In this document: piece by piece, positions 1 to 6,615 of the stretch
Layout of the letters: every line of letters begins with the position of its first letter
Numbering within the stretch: the first letter of the stretch is position 1
Assembly: GCA_003453085.1 (NCBI GenBank)
Contig: DMMK01000735.1
Coordinates: forward strand, 1 to 6,615
Source of the DNA: Verrucomicrobiales bacterium
GTDB taxonomy: Bacteria; Verrucomicrobiota; Verrucomicrobiia; Verrucomicrobiales; Verrucomicrobiaceae
DNA: 6,615 nucleotides
Reading direction: 5' to 3'
Notes under the pieces: generated by a model
Databases searched by the model: none
The model's input: only the letters and a program-made list of their open reading frames with translations
What the model was told of the DNA's origin: nothing
Program-made: the position numbers and the translations under genes

Positions 1-1
1 C

Positions 2-799
2 CTTGCAGGCCTGCAGAAAGTCTGGTCCGGTCTCCGGAGTTGGATGGACGGTTCCGGCCCCATCTTTGCCGCAGCCTTCATTCTTCTTACACTCTGGGAG
101 GTGGTTACTTCTGGCATCCGCCTGCTTCCCCTGCCCTACTTCCCCAGCCCGGCCAAGGTTCTGTTCAGCCTTGTGGATGATCGCGCGATGATCTGGGACA
201 GCACCTGGCACTCGCTTCTCCTTTTGGTCAGCGGTTATCTGTTCGGCATCACTGCAGGTCTCATCTCCGGGGTTTGCATCGGCTGGTTCGGCTTTGCGCG
301 CTACTGGGGCATGCCCATCTTGAAGGTGGTCGGCCCCATTCCCGCCACGGCATGGATTCCCCTGGTGCTCATTGTCTCTCCTTCAGCATTCCTTTCCGCC
401 TCCAGCCTCATCGCCCTCGCTGTGTGGTTCCCCGTGACCATGCTCACCGCGTCTGGGATCTCCAACACCCGTGCTTCCTATCTGGATGTCGCTCGCACCC
501 TGGGGGCAAAACCCAGCTTCCTCATCTTCCGAATCGCCATTCCGGCAGCCATGCCCAACATCTTTATCGGTCTCTTCATGGGGCTCGGTGCAGCCTTTCT
601 CACCCTGGTGGTGGCGGAAAACGTCGGCGTCAAATCCGGCCTTGGCTATTACCTCGGCTGGGCCAAAGAGTGGGCAGAATACGGCAAGGTTTACGCAGTC
701 CTGGCCATCATGTCCCTATTCTTCTCCAGCCTCATGACCCTTCTCTTCAAGGTCCGTGACCACATTCTCGTCTGGCAGAAAGGAACGATCAAATGGTAA
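2..799 (+). CDS. ABC importer permease, SsuC/TauC/NrtB type (5' end uncertain or outside window)
   Basis: Inner-membrane permease of a binding-protein-dependent importer for small anions or organic compounds (nitrate/sulfonate/taurine family). Numbering from the ATG at 44, hydrophobic segments lie near residues 6-22, 57-82, 92-112, 118-137, 170-194 and 217-238. The cytoplasmic EAA loop that docks on the ATPase is seen at 148-171 (DVARTLGAKPSF...IPAAMP), followed by the family-typical AENVGVKSGLGYYL at 191-204. The ATG at 44 has a GGAG at 36-39, but the frame is open to the left edge. That start would leave only five residues, none basic, before the first helix; the upstream codons add a Lys and an Arg, as expected for a cytoplasmic N-terminus. 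I therefore suspect a start left of the window, but ATG 44 (251 aa) is not excluded. The stop overlaps the start of the ATPase gene. The solute-binding protein is not visible, so the substrate is unknown. Confidence 0.92.
   Translation, partial: LAGLQKVWSGLRSWMDGSGPIFAAAFILLTLWEVVTSGIRLLPLPYFPSPAKVLFSLVDDRAMIWDSTWHSLLLLVSGYLFGITAGLISGVCIGWFGFARYWGMPILKVVGPIPATAWIPLVLIVSPSAFLSASSLIALAVWFPVTMLTASGISNTRASYLDVARTLGAKPSFLIFRIAIPAAMPNIFIGLFMGLGAAFLTLVVAENVGVKSGLGYYLGWAKEWAEYGKVYAVLAIMSLFFSSLMTLLFKVRDHILVWQKGTIKW
778..784 (+). promoter_or_regulatory. Ribosome binding site of the ABC ATPase gene
   Basis: GAAAGGA lies 8 nt before the ATG at 793, inside the end of the permease gene. It is the clearest Shine-Dalgarno sequence in the window and supports ATG 793 as the start. 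The start and the permease stop share ATGGTAA (793-799), a typical translational coupling layout. Confidence 0.6.
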
Positions 800-1590
800 C
801 ACCAGCCCCTGCCCCAGTCGCCGCCAAAACCAACGAAGGCTCCTCCGTCAGCGTTCGCAATGTTGCCCAGACCTTTTTGTCTCCCGAAAACGTCACATTC
901 ACCGCCATTCAGGCCGTGAACCTTAATGTCGAGCCCGGCTCCTTTGTCTCATTTGTAGGCCCCAGCGGCTGTGGGAAATCCACCCTGCTCCGTCTTATCG
1001 CCGGTCTCACCTCTCCTTCTTTGGGGGAAATCCATGTCGGTGATCAATCCGTCTCCGGTCCCTCTGCAGAACGCGGTCTGGTCTTCCAGGATCCGAATCT
1101 TTTTCCCTGGCTCACTGTTCGTGGCAACGTCCAGGTCGGCCTCGTCGCCCGCGGTGTACTCGCCAAACATCAGCATGAGGTAGATGAATTCATCCGGCTG
1201 GTCGGCTTGGAAAAATTCGCTGACAGCTACCCCCACCACCTCTCCGGTGGCATGGCTCAGCGCGTGGCTCTCGCCCGTGCCCTCATCAATCATCCCAAGG
1301 TTCTCCTACTCGACGAACCCCTCGGTGCGCTGGATGCGTTTACACGCATGAAGATGCAGGATGAGGTGCTCCGTCTCTGGCAGTCCCGTGGCACCACCAT
1401 GCTGCTCGTCACGCATGACATTGATGAGGCCATTTACATGAGCGATTCCATTGTCCTCATGAGCCCCAGCCCCGGCCGTATTGAAAAAACACTCCCGGTC
1501 AATATTCCGAGGCCTCGTGACCGCAGCAGTCCCGAATTTCTCCGTTTGAGGGGCGACATTCTGGAACTGCTTCACTTCGCAGGCCATTGA
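793..1590 (+). CDS. ABC importer ATP-binding protein, SsuB/TauB/NrtD type
   Basis: Cytoplasmic ATPase that powers the importer whose permease lies directly upstream. All nucleotide-binding motifs are intact in the 265 aa product: Walker A GPSGCGKST (56-64), Q-loop Gln99 in VFQDPNLFPW, signature LSGGM (150-154), Walker B VLLLDEP (170-176), D-loop GALD (178-181) and switch His208 in LLVTHD. The Q-loop context FPWLTV and the tail with SPSPGRIEKTL and NIPRPRDR are typical of the nitrate/sulfonate/taurine subfamily. The N-terminus has about 18 Pro/Ala-rich residues before the core. The 7-bp overlap with the permease indicates one operon. No further transporter gene follows, so this is probably its last gene. 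The substrate cannot be read from the ATPase. Confidence 0.95.
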   Translation: MVTPAPAPVAAKTNEGSSVSVRNVAQTFLSPENVTFTAIQAVNLNVEPGSFVSFVGPSGCGKSTLLRLIAGLTSPSLGEIHVGDQSVSGPSAERGLVFQDPNLFPWLTVRGNVQVGLVARGVLAKHQHEVDEFIRLVGLEKFADSYPHHLSGGMAQRVALARALINHPKVLLLDEPLGALDAFTRMKMQDEVLRLWQSRGTTMLLVTHDIDEAIYMSDSIVLMSPSPGRIEKTLPVNIPRPRDRSSPEFLRLRGDILELLHFAGH

Positions 1591-1747
1591 CGCCCATTCA
1601 TTCAAGTCATCCCGCCATCAAATCCCTGGGCAACAGGAAATCGGCAGGTTGGCTTGAACTTTGTGGAGGCTTTCGCAGTCAAACCGTTTGGTGACGGTGG
1701 CATTGGCATTCCGTGGCCATGCTGCGGTTCCCTTTTGCCCCCTGCTA

Positions 1748-3379
1748 ATGACACTGCCGTCCCCCTCCATTGGCCGCCATCTGGCCATTTGCGTCATTCC
1801 CCTCCTCTTCGGATGGGCGCTGGCACAGGGGGCTGTCTATCATGTCAGCCCCACAGGCAATGACACGAATGCAGGAACCACCGAGTCGCCCTTTCGAGAG
1901 ATCCGCAAAGCGGTGACTGTCCTCGCCGCCGGCGACACGGTGATCGTCGCCGACGGCAGCTACAAAGGATTCGATATTATCGGCAAAGGTGCCGCCAACC
2001 TAGACACCACCATCATCGCCCCCGATCGAAATGCCGTCATCACTCCCACCACGGACCGGGGCATCAACAACCCCTACAACATCCAGATCTGGGAATGCGT
2101 CCGTTTGACTTTGGACGGTCTGCGCACCTTCAATTCAACCCGGGCTGGCCTGCGCATTGTTTATGGTTCCCATGTCACGGTCAAAAACGGCGTTTTTGGC
2201 AACCATGAGAACTGGGGCATCGTCACCAGCCACACCAATGATGTCGTCATCGAAGCCAATGACTGCTACGGCAGCCGACGCGAGCATGGCATCTATGTGG
2301 CCAACAGCGGCGACCGACCCATCGTCCGGGGTAACCGTCTGCATGACAACGTCGCTTCCGGCCTGCGTTCGAATGGCGATGTCATTCAAGGCGGTGACGG
2401 GATCATCAGCGGCGCACTGTTTGAGAATAACATCATTTACAACAACGGCAGCATTGGCGGTGCCGGGATGAACCTCGACGGTCTGCAAGACGGCATCATC
2501 CGGAATAACCTATTTTACAACAACCAGGCCACAGGCATCGCCCTGTTCAAAGGTGGCGGTGCCGAAGGCCCCAAAGGCATGCAGGTGCTCAATAACACCA
2601 TCATTGTCCCCGCCGCAGCACGCTACAATCTGCGCATCACCGATGCCATCGGCCCCATCCTGGTGCGTAACAATCTGCTCTACAACGCCACCACGGCTAA
2701 AGGCCCCTACTCATGGAACACGCCCACCGATGCCGCCTGGACAGACAGCGATTGCAATGCTTTTGGCGGCGGCCAGTTTGTCTCCACAGACGGAGAGGCC
2801 ACCCGCATTTCCATGGAGACCTGGCGTACCTCCGGGCATGAGCCCAACTCGCGGCCTAACATCATGCTCAGCAATGTGGTGGTGGATCCGGCCAGCCATG
2901 ATTATCGGCTCAAGGCGGGATCGTCCTTGATTGATGGGGGCACCGTTCTTCCCAATGTCCCCACGGACATCCTGGGCACATCCCGGCCATTGGGCGCGGC
3001 ACCCGACATCGGGGCGTATGAATACGGCCAGTATGCAGCCTGGAAGGCAGCGGAGGGATTCCCTGATGAAGTGCCCGACGACTGGGATTCCGATAAAGAC
3101 GGTATTCCCCTGCTTCTCGAATATGCCTTGGGACTGGACCCGCAAGAATCATCCGTCATGCAGCTGCCCAAAGCCCGTCTCACATCAGACCGGCTGGCGC
3201 TGGATTACGTGCGGCTTCGCACCGATCTCGTCTATGCTGCCGAGCAAAGCCCCGACTTGGTGATCTGGACTCTAAACGGTGTGGACCAGGGGCTTCCCGG
3301 CCCCAGCGCCACGGCCTCCGTACCACGCGCCCTGTTTCCCAAACGGAAGTTCATGCGGCTGCAGGTGACGCTCCCCTGA
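1748..3379 (+). CDS. Secreted right-handed parallel beta-helix protein, possible polysaccharide lyase-like
   Basis: Product of 543 aa from ATG 1748. I chose this start because it gives a normal signal peptide: short n-region with Arg10-His11, hydrophobic stretch at 12-25, likely cleavage after ALA at 24-26. A TTG at 1661 would add 29 residues that do not look like a leader. The mature protein opens with a DUF1565-like segment (VYHVSPTGNDTNAG from residue 30, then SPFREIRKAV) and continues into many beta-helix coils with Asn-rich turns (NNIIYNNG, RNNLFYNN, NNTIIVP, RNNLLYN). The helix ends near IGAYEYG (421-427). The C-terminal part (about 430-543) holds a calcium-loop-like D447-D449-D451-G452, LLLEYALGLDP (455-465) and a beta-rich stretch. 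That tail is common in secreted Verrucomicrobiota proteins. The fold is shared by pectate/chondroitin lyases, epimerases and non-catalytic proteins; I cannot identify catalytic residues, so enzymatic activity is unproven. No Shine-Dalgarno is visible. It stands alone between the ABC operon and a convergent operon. Confidence 0.85.
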   Translation: MTLPSPSIGRHLAICVIPLLFGWALAQGAVYHVSPTGNDTNAGTTESPFREIRKAVTVLAAGDTVIVADGSYKGFDIIGKGAANLDTTIIAPDRNAVITPTTDRGINNPYNIQIWECVRLTLDGLRTFNSTRAGLRIVYGSHVTVKNGVFGNHENWGIVTSHTNDVVIEANDCYGSRREHGIYVANSGDRPIVRGNRLHDNVASGLRSNGDVIQGGDGIISGALFENNIIYNNGSIGGAGMNLDGLQDGIIRNNLFYNNQATGIALFKGGGAEGPKGMQVLNNTIIVPAAARYNLRITDAIGPILVRNNLLYNATTAKGPYSWNTPTDAAWTDSDCNAFGGGQFVSTDGEATRISMETWRTSGHEPNSRPNIMLSNVVVDPASHDYRLKAGSSLIDGGTVLPNVPTDILGTSRPLGAAPDIGAYEYGQYAAWKAAEGFPDEVPDDWDSDKDGIPLLLEYALGLDPQESSVMQLPKARLTSDRLALDYVRLRTDLVYAAEQSPDLVIWTLNGVDQGLPGPSATASVPRALFPKRKFMRLQVTLP

Positions 3380-3400
3380 GAGTCGTTTAATAGCGCCCAT

Positions 3401-3435
3401 AAAAAACGTGGAGCCGGTTTCCCAGCTCCACGTTT
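3401..3435 (-). terminator. Intrinsic terminator of the lsrF-like/dhaL operon
   Basis: A perfect 11-bp inverted repeat (AAACGTGGAGC at 3404-3414, GCTCCACGTTT at 3425-3435) with a 10-nt loop. Read on the minus strand, the stem runs into six T residues (A run at 3401-3406), about 35 bp after the dhaL stop. On the plus strand only three T follow (part of the stem), so it mainly serves the minus-strand operon, though it may also stop the convergent beta-helix transcript. Confidence 0.78.
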
Positions 3436-3470
3436 GATGAGATCCAGATTTAACCTGGAAACACTTTCGG

Positions 3471-4100
3471 TTAGTCAGCTTTCACAAAAGCCAGCATCGT
3501 CTGCAGCATGATGGTCACAGAGAGAGCACCCGCGTCGGGAAACCCGATGCAGGCTTCGCCTAGCGTCTTGGCACGGCCAAACTGGGCGATCATGGCCTTG
3601 CTGGCATCTGTGCCGGCTTCTGCTGCGGCGGCCACGGCCACCAGGGCTTCCACCAGAGGCTGGCCACTGACTTCCTTGGCTTTTTCAGCCGCAGGAGCGA
3701 GGGCATCAATCATGGTCTTGTCACCCGGCTTGGCACCGCCACGCTTCATCACGCCTTCCAGCGCAGCCTGAAGAAATAGGGCCAGACCTTCAGCATCCAA
3801 AACCTCGCGGCCTGCGACAGCCTTGCCACCGGCACGATAAACCGTGCCAAAGAGGGCGCCGGAGGCACCGCCCATGCTGGTCATCATGGCTGTGCCTGTA
3901 GCGACAAAGACTTGCTCCACGCTGGCAGGTTCCATGGGTTCAAGCTGGGCTTTCACCGCTTCCATGCCGCGCTTCATGCCAAGGCCATGATCACCATCAC
4001 CGAGATCGCGATCTGCCTGGGACAGCATCGGCTCGGCCACAATGATGGCATCCGCCACCTGCAGCATCATGAGCCGGACTTGATTGGGTTTCAGTTCCAT
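3471..4100 (-). CDS. dhaL: Dihydroxyacetone kinase ADP/ATP-binding subunit DhaL-like
   Basis: In the known system DhaL carries the nucleotide and passes phosphate to a ketose held covalently by DhaK. The 209 aa product matches the usual DhaL length (about 210). Visible signatures are the Mg-binding Asp cluster D30, D35, D37 in DRDLGDGDHG, the phosphate-binding GGASG (77-81), GAKPGDKTMIDAL (122-134) and FGRAKTLGE followed by FPDAGA (174-192). It appears fully functional. It starts 10 bp after the stop of the LsrF-like gene and is followed by a terminator, so it is the second and last gene of a two-gene operon. No DhaK is present, nor DhaM. It may use a DhaK encoded elsewhere, or act on another partner or substrate. 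Whether it is ATP-dependent or PTS (DhaM)-dependent cannot be decided here. No Shine-Dalgarno precedes the ATG at 4100. Confidence 0.9.
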   Translation of the reverse strand: MELKPNQVRLMMLQVADAIIVAEPMLSQADRDLGDGDHGLGMKRGMEAVKAQLEPMEPASVEQVFVATGTAMMTSMGGASGALFGTVYRAGGKAVAGREVLDAEGLALFLQAALEGVMKRGGAKPGDKTMIDALAPAAEKAKEVSGQPLVEALVAVAAAAEAGTDASKAMIAQFGRAKTLGEACIGFPDAGALSVTIMLQTMLAFVKAD

Positions 4101-4110
4101 GAGGATGATC

Positions 4111-5073
4111 TTACTTGGTACCCTTGGCCTTGAGGTCGTTGTACATCTGGTAGCCCTGTTCAGGCGTCAGCCCTTCATGCACCACCCCGCGCACCGCCTG
4201 CATCATGCTGATCGGCGCATCGCTCTGGAAGATGTTCCGGCCCATGTCCACCCCGTTGGCTCCCTGCTGGATCGCGTTGTAGCACATGCTCAGCGCTTCC
4301 AGCTCCGGCAGCTTCTTCCCACCGGCAATCACGATCGGCACCGGGCAGCAGCTCGTCACCGTTTCAAAGTCTTCTTCCGTGTAGTAGCACTTCACCACGT
4401 TGGCTCCCAGCTCCGCCATGATGCGCGTGGCCAGACGGAAATACTGTGCGTTGCGTGCCATTGCGCGGCCCACGGCTGTCACCCCCATCACGGCGATGCC
4501 GTAACGGCTCGCTGCATCCACCAGGTCGGTCAGGTTTTTCAGGGACTGGCGCTCATAGGCGCTGCCGATGAAGACCTGCACGGCCAGGATGCTGGCGTTG
4601 AGGCGGATGGCCTCCTCGATGTTCAGCGCGGTACTCTCATTGGAAAGAGGCTCAAAGCCGGGGCGGCCAAACTTGATCTTCTTGCCGTCCAGTTCGCCTT
4701 CCCACTCTTCAAAGGGGCTGACCATGGAGGTGCCGCCGGAGGCGCGCAGGGCGATGGCTTTGCGAGTGGAGGCTGGGATGACACTGCGCTGGATACCGCG
4801 GGTGAGCATCAAGCAGTCAGCGTAGGGTTCCAGGGGGAGAATGGTCTGGTCCACACGCTCCAGGCCGGTGGTCGGGCCCTGGAAATAACCGTGGTCAAAA
4901 GCGAGCATGACGGTGCGGCCGTCCTTGGGATTGAAGACCTGGCTGAGGCGGTTCTTGAGACCCCAGTCATACTGGTGAGAGCCCTTGAGGAAGAAGCCCG
5001 GGGCCTCCTGAGGGATGTTGGCGAAGTATTCCTTCTCTTTCTTGTCTGCTGCGCTGGTGCTGATGTCGGCCAT
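4111..5073 (-). CDS. lsrF: LsrF-like class I aldolase-fold enzyme (3-hydroxy-5-phosphonooxypentane-2,4-dione thiolase family)
   Basis: A cytoplasmic TIM-barrel enzyme of the DeoC/FbaB aldolase superfamily. LsrF in enteric bacteria transfers an acetyl group from phosphorylated autoinducer-2 product to CoA. From memory of E. coli LsrF, similarity runs nearly end to end: [20 protein letters not shown] (54-73), [15 protein letters not shown] (243-257) and [12 protein letters not shown] (274-285) are near identical. The Schiff-base lysine matches K228 in VVKCYY (K203 of LsrF). I chose ATG 5073 (320 aa) because MADIS aligns with the LsrF N-terminus; an upstream in-frame ATG at 5133 would add 20 residues of no recognisable character. 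No Shine-Dalgarno supports either. Relative to LsrF there is an extra stretch of about 22 residues around 117-139. It is the first gene of an operon with dhaL, divergent from an AraC-type regulator. Without lsrG, lsrK or the Lsr transporter nearby, an autoinducer-2 role is uncertain; a sugar-phosphate aldolase role is a real alternative. Confidence 0.88.
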   Translation of the reverse strand: MADISTSAADKKEKEYFANIPQEAPGFFLKGSHQYDWGLKNRLSQVFNPKDGRTVMLAFDHGYFQGPTTGLERVDQTILPLEPYADCLMLTRGIQRSVIPASTRKAIALRASGGTSMVSPFEEWEGELDGKKIKFGRPGFEPLSNESTALNIEEAIRLNASILAVQVFIGSAYERQSLKNLTDLVDAASRYGIAVMGVTAVGRAMARNAQYFRLATRIMAELGANVVKCYYTEEDFETVTSCCPVPIVIAGGKKLPELEALSMCYNAIQQGANGVDMGRNIFQSDAPISMMQAVRGVVHEGLTPEQGYQMYNDLKAKGTK

Positions 5074-5174
5074 AGTCGTGGTTAGGTTGGAATTAAGGAC
5101 GCACATGCTAACCATCCGGCCCTTGTCATCCATGCCACCATTGGCTAGACTTGTGTCGAATTTCGCAATCCACC
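5074..5174. promoter_or_regulatory. Divergent upstream region with possible AraC-type half-sites
   Basis: Shared upstream region of the lsrF-like operon (leftward) and the regulator gene (rightward). It holds TGGTTAG at 5079-5085, its perfect inverted copy CTAACCA at 5108-5114 and a one-mismatch direct copy TGGCTAG at 5142-5148. Centres are about 29 and 34 bp apart, close to three helical turns. Short repeats of this kind could be operator half-sites, but they could also be chance in 100 bp. I see no convincing -35/-10 pair on either strand. Confidence 0.35.
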
Positions 5175-5993
5175 GTGGAAAAACCCGTTCTCAGCCTCGT
5201 CCCCTCAGGCACCGCACACCGTGTGGTGGGAAACCGCGCCGTAGCCCTGCCCGGTGTCACGGTGGACATCCTGACCACCCGGAAGATCGAGCTGGAGCAG
5301 TGGGAACTGCGGCGGTTTCACGATCCCTACTGGCGGCTGTATTGGCCACTCATCGCGGGCGGCATCGTCGAAATTGATGGGAAAGAAACAGCCCTCGCTC
5401 CGGGCAATGTTTACCTTATCCCGCCCCACACCACCTTCAGCACAAGCACATACCAGCCCTTCGCCAAATGGTACGCGCACTTCAACCTGGGGCCGCTGGC
5501 AGATCGCGCAGCCCCTGGCATCTACCAGTTTCCCATCACTGCCGAGATGCGCCGACTGATGCAGAAACTGGCCCGCCCAGAAAGTGAAAAAGGCCGCTTT
5601 CCCTGGCACTCCATTCTGTGGGTGGCGGAGGCCGTGCAATGCCTACCCGACAGCGTCTGGGAGCAGCAGCGGCTGGATGCTCGGGTGCTGACGGCGATGG
5701 AATTCATGAACACCCACCTGAGCCTGAAGCTGACGGCGGAACAGATCGCCAAATACGCGGGACTGAGTGTGCGAAATCTGAACCATCTCTTTCAGCAGGA
5801 ACTTCAACAGGCCCCCATGCGCGTTCTGCTGGATTACCGGCTGGATGAAGCCTGCCGCCTTCTGAGACACGGCGATACCAGCATTGACGAAATTGCCGAA
5901 CAGTGTGGTCTGATCAACCGCCACTATTTGAGCCGGATGATGCGGCAATACAGGAACACATCCCCGGCGGCCTACCGCAATGAGATGGTGTGA
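5175..5993 (+). CDS. AraC-family transcriptional regulator with cupin-like sensor domain
   Basis: DNA-binding regulator of the AraC/XylS family, 272 aa from GTG 5175. The N-terminal half resembles the AraC ligand-binding cupin: about 55-105, with [25 protein letters not shown] (62-86) as its core, written here for position only in part by G62, E66, G69, P77, G78 and P83-P84. The C-terminal half holds two helix-turn-helix units: first at 188-209 ([19 protein letters not shown]), second at 236-260 ([11 protein letters not shown], then [11 protein letters not shown]), ending in the family motif TSPAAYR (262-268). A TTG at 5151 would add eight residues; neither start has a Shine-Dalgarno. It is divergent from the lsrF-like/dhaL operon, the classic arrangement for a local sugar-responsive activator, so it probably controls that operon and perhaps itself. 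The ligand is unknown. Its stop lies 27 bp from the stop of the convergent DUF1080 gene. Confidence 0.93.
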   Translation: MEKPVLSLVPSGTAHRVVGNRAVALPGVTVDILTTRKIELEQWELRRFHDPYWRLYWPLIAGGIVEIDGKETALAPGNVYLIPPHTTFSTSTYQPFAKWYAHFNLGPLADRAAPGIYQFPITAEMRRLMQKLARPESEKGRFPWHSILWVAEAVQCLPDSVWEQQRLDARVLTAMEFMNTHLSLKLTAEQIAKYAGLSVRNLNHLFQQELQQAPMRVLLDYRLDEACRLLRHGDTSIDEIAEQCGLINRHYLSRMMRQYRNTSPAAYRNEMV

Positions 5994-6020
5994 ACTTCTG
6001 CGGAAGCGGCGTGCCAAGAG

Positions 6021-6615
6021 CTACTTGGCCGGAGTGAGCACCTTGAAACGCACGCTTTTGATGGCAGCCATGGTGTTGAAGGTCGTCAGTGACAGCGGTG
6101 CATAGGCATCAATGGGCCCTTCGCGCAGGGCGACTTTGCGGCCTTTGATGTCCTGATCCACCACCTGCTTGTCATCCACCCAGGCGCTGAGATTGTCCGG
6201 AGTTACACGCAGGCGGATGGTGTACCATTTGTCATCTTCATAACGCTGATAGGTGCCCGTAGCATTGTTGGCGGCATCCAGTCCGTCAATGCTGCTGATG
6301 CCGGTCACGCTGCCGCCCCAGCCGCCGCAAACAAGCGTGGCGCACTTTTTTACATCACCGATGGGAAAGGTGAGCCCGCAGAAGAAGTCCACGCCCTGCA
6401 GACGCTTGGCCTGGAGGGTGATTTCATAATGGCTAAGGGGCAGTTCCTCGATCTTTTTGTACACCACACCGCTGAGGCTCTCCCCCTGGTTGATGATCAT
6501 CTGGCCGCCTTCCACGGTCACCTCGCCGCTGCCGCCCATGTCCACGACCTCCCAATCCTTGAGGGAGGTGCCGTCAAACAGCACCCATTCCGCCTTGGCC
6601 GGGGCTTCCTTGGCC
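6021..6615 (-). CDS. DUF1080 (3-keto-disaccharide hydrolase / LamG-like) domain protein, 5' end outside window
   Basis: The 3' part (197 codons plus stop) of a gene that runs off the right edge. The frame is open past the GTG at 6584: the upstream codons read AKEAPAKAEW before VLFDGTSLKDW, so that GTG is internal and a signal peptide or linker probably lies outside. The DUF1080 opening LFDGTSLKDWEVV is clear, followed by a jelly-roll-like beta pattern with ITLQAKRLQGVDFFCGLTFP, GGWGGSVTGISSIDG, KWYTIRLRV and AWVDDKQVVDQD. The family is very abundant in Planctomycetota and Verrucomicrobiota, mostly in exported proteins. Some members act on 3-keto-glycosides produced by oxidoreductases; others may only bind glycans. 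I cannot assign catalytic residues here. The gene is convergent with the AraC-type regulator and so is transcribed separately from it. Confidence 0.85.
   Translation of the reverse strand, partial: AKEAPAKAEWVLFDGTSLKDWEVVDMGGSGEVTVEGGQMIINQGESLSGVVYKKIEELPLSHYEITLQAKRLQGVDFFCGLTFPIGDVKKCATLVCGGWGGSVTGISSIDGLDAANNATGTYQRYEDDKWYTIRLRVTPDNLSAWVDDKQVVDQDIKGRKVALREGPIDAYAPLSLTTFNTMAAIKSVRFKVLTPAK

Noticed and set aside
3..191. Open frame at the left edge overlapping the permease
   Set aside because: The permease frame has clear helices and family motifs through this stretch; the other frame is Pro/Ser/Cys-rich without a domain.
1687..1700. Small inverted repeat ACCGT/ACGGT upstream of the beta-helix gene
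   Set aside because: Five base pairs with a 6-nt loop and no T run; expected by chance and not placed like a terminator or riboswitch.
1661..1747. TTG start giving the beta-helix protein 29 extra residues
   Set aside because: The added residues bury the signal peptide, and ATG 1748 gives a normal n-region, hydrophobic core and ALA cleavage site.
3471..5073. A complete autoinducer-2 (lsr) uptake and breakdown locus
   Set aside because: Only the LsrF-like gene is present; there is no LsrK, LsrG, LsrR or Lsr transporter gene, and the ABC transporter at the left is of the nitrate/sulfonate type with other genes in between.
4084..5085. A 333-codon open frame on the plus strand opposite the lsrF-like gene
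   Set aside because: It is His/Ala/Gly-rich with no recognisable domain and mirrors almost the whole well-conserved minus-strand gene; it results from codon bias in GC-rich DNA.
5154..5166. CGAA-T-TTCG near-palindrome in front of the regulator gene
   Set aside because: Four-base arms are too short to support an operator without comparison to related genomes.

Overview
The window looks like chromosomal DNA of a Verrucomicrobiota bacterium, perhaps of the Prosthecobacter/Verrucomicrobium type. This is an inference from gene content: a secreted beta-helix protein ending in a 'DWDSDKDG...LEYALGLDP' tail, a DUF1080 protein, and weak or absent Shine-Dalgarno sequences at most starts. The base composition is fairly GC-rich. 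Coding density is high, with no mobile element, tRNA, rRNA or CRISPR array and no gene-free stretch above about 160 bp.

Left part (1-1590, + strand): the last two genes of an ABC importer of the nitrate/sulfonate/taurine type, a six-helix permease and its ATPase, overlapping by 7 bp. The substrate-binding protein is not in the window, so the substrate cannot be named. Centre left (1748-3379, + strand): a secreted right-handed parallel beta-helix protein, possibly a polysaccharide lyase or a related glycan-binding or glycan-cleaving protein.

Centre right (5073-3471, - strand): a two-gene operon. The first gene encodes a close relative of LsrF, the class I aldolase-fold thiolase of autoinducer-2 breakdown. 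The second encodes DhaL, the ADP/ATP-binding subunit of dihydroxyacetone kinase. The operon ends at a good intrinsic terminator (3401-3435). No DhaK (substrate-binding) subunit and no other lsr gene is present, so the pairing is unusual and is the most interesting point of the window. Divergent from it (5175-5993, + strand) is an AraC-family regulator with a cupin-like sensor domain; the roughly 100-bp shared upstream region holds possible half-sites. The regulator probably controls the operon, its own gene, or both.

Right edge (6615-6021, - strand): the 3' part of a DUF1080 (3-keto-disaccharide hydrolase / LamG-like) gene, convergent with the regulator and cut by the window end.

Taken together, the right-hand two thirds fits carbohydrate scavenging: extracellular glycan-active proteins, a sugar-type regulator, and a small phospho-ketose kinase/aldolase-like module. 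The ABC transporter appears to be a separate unit.
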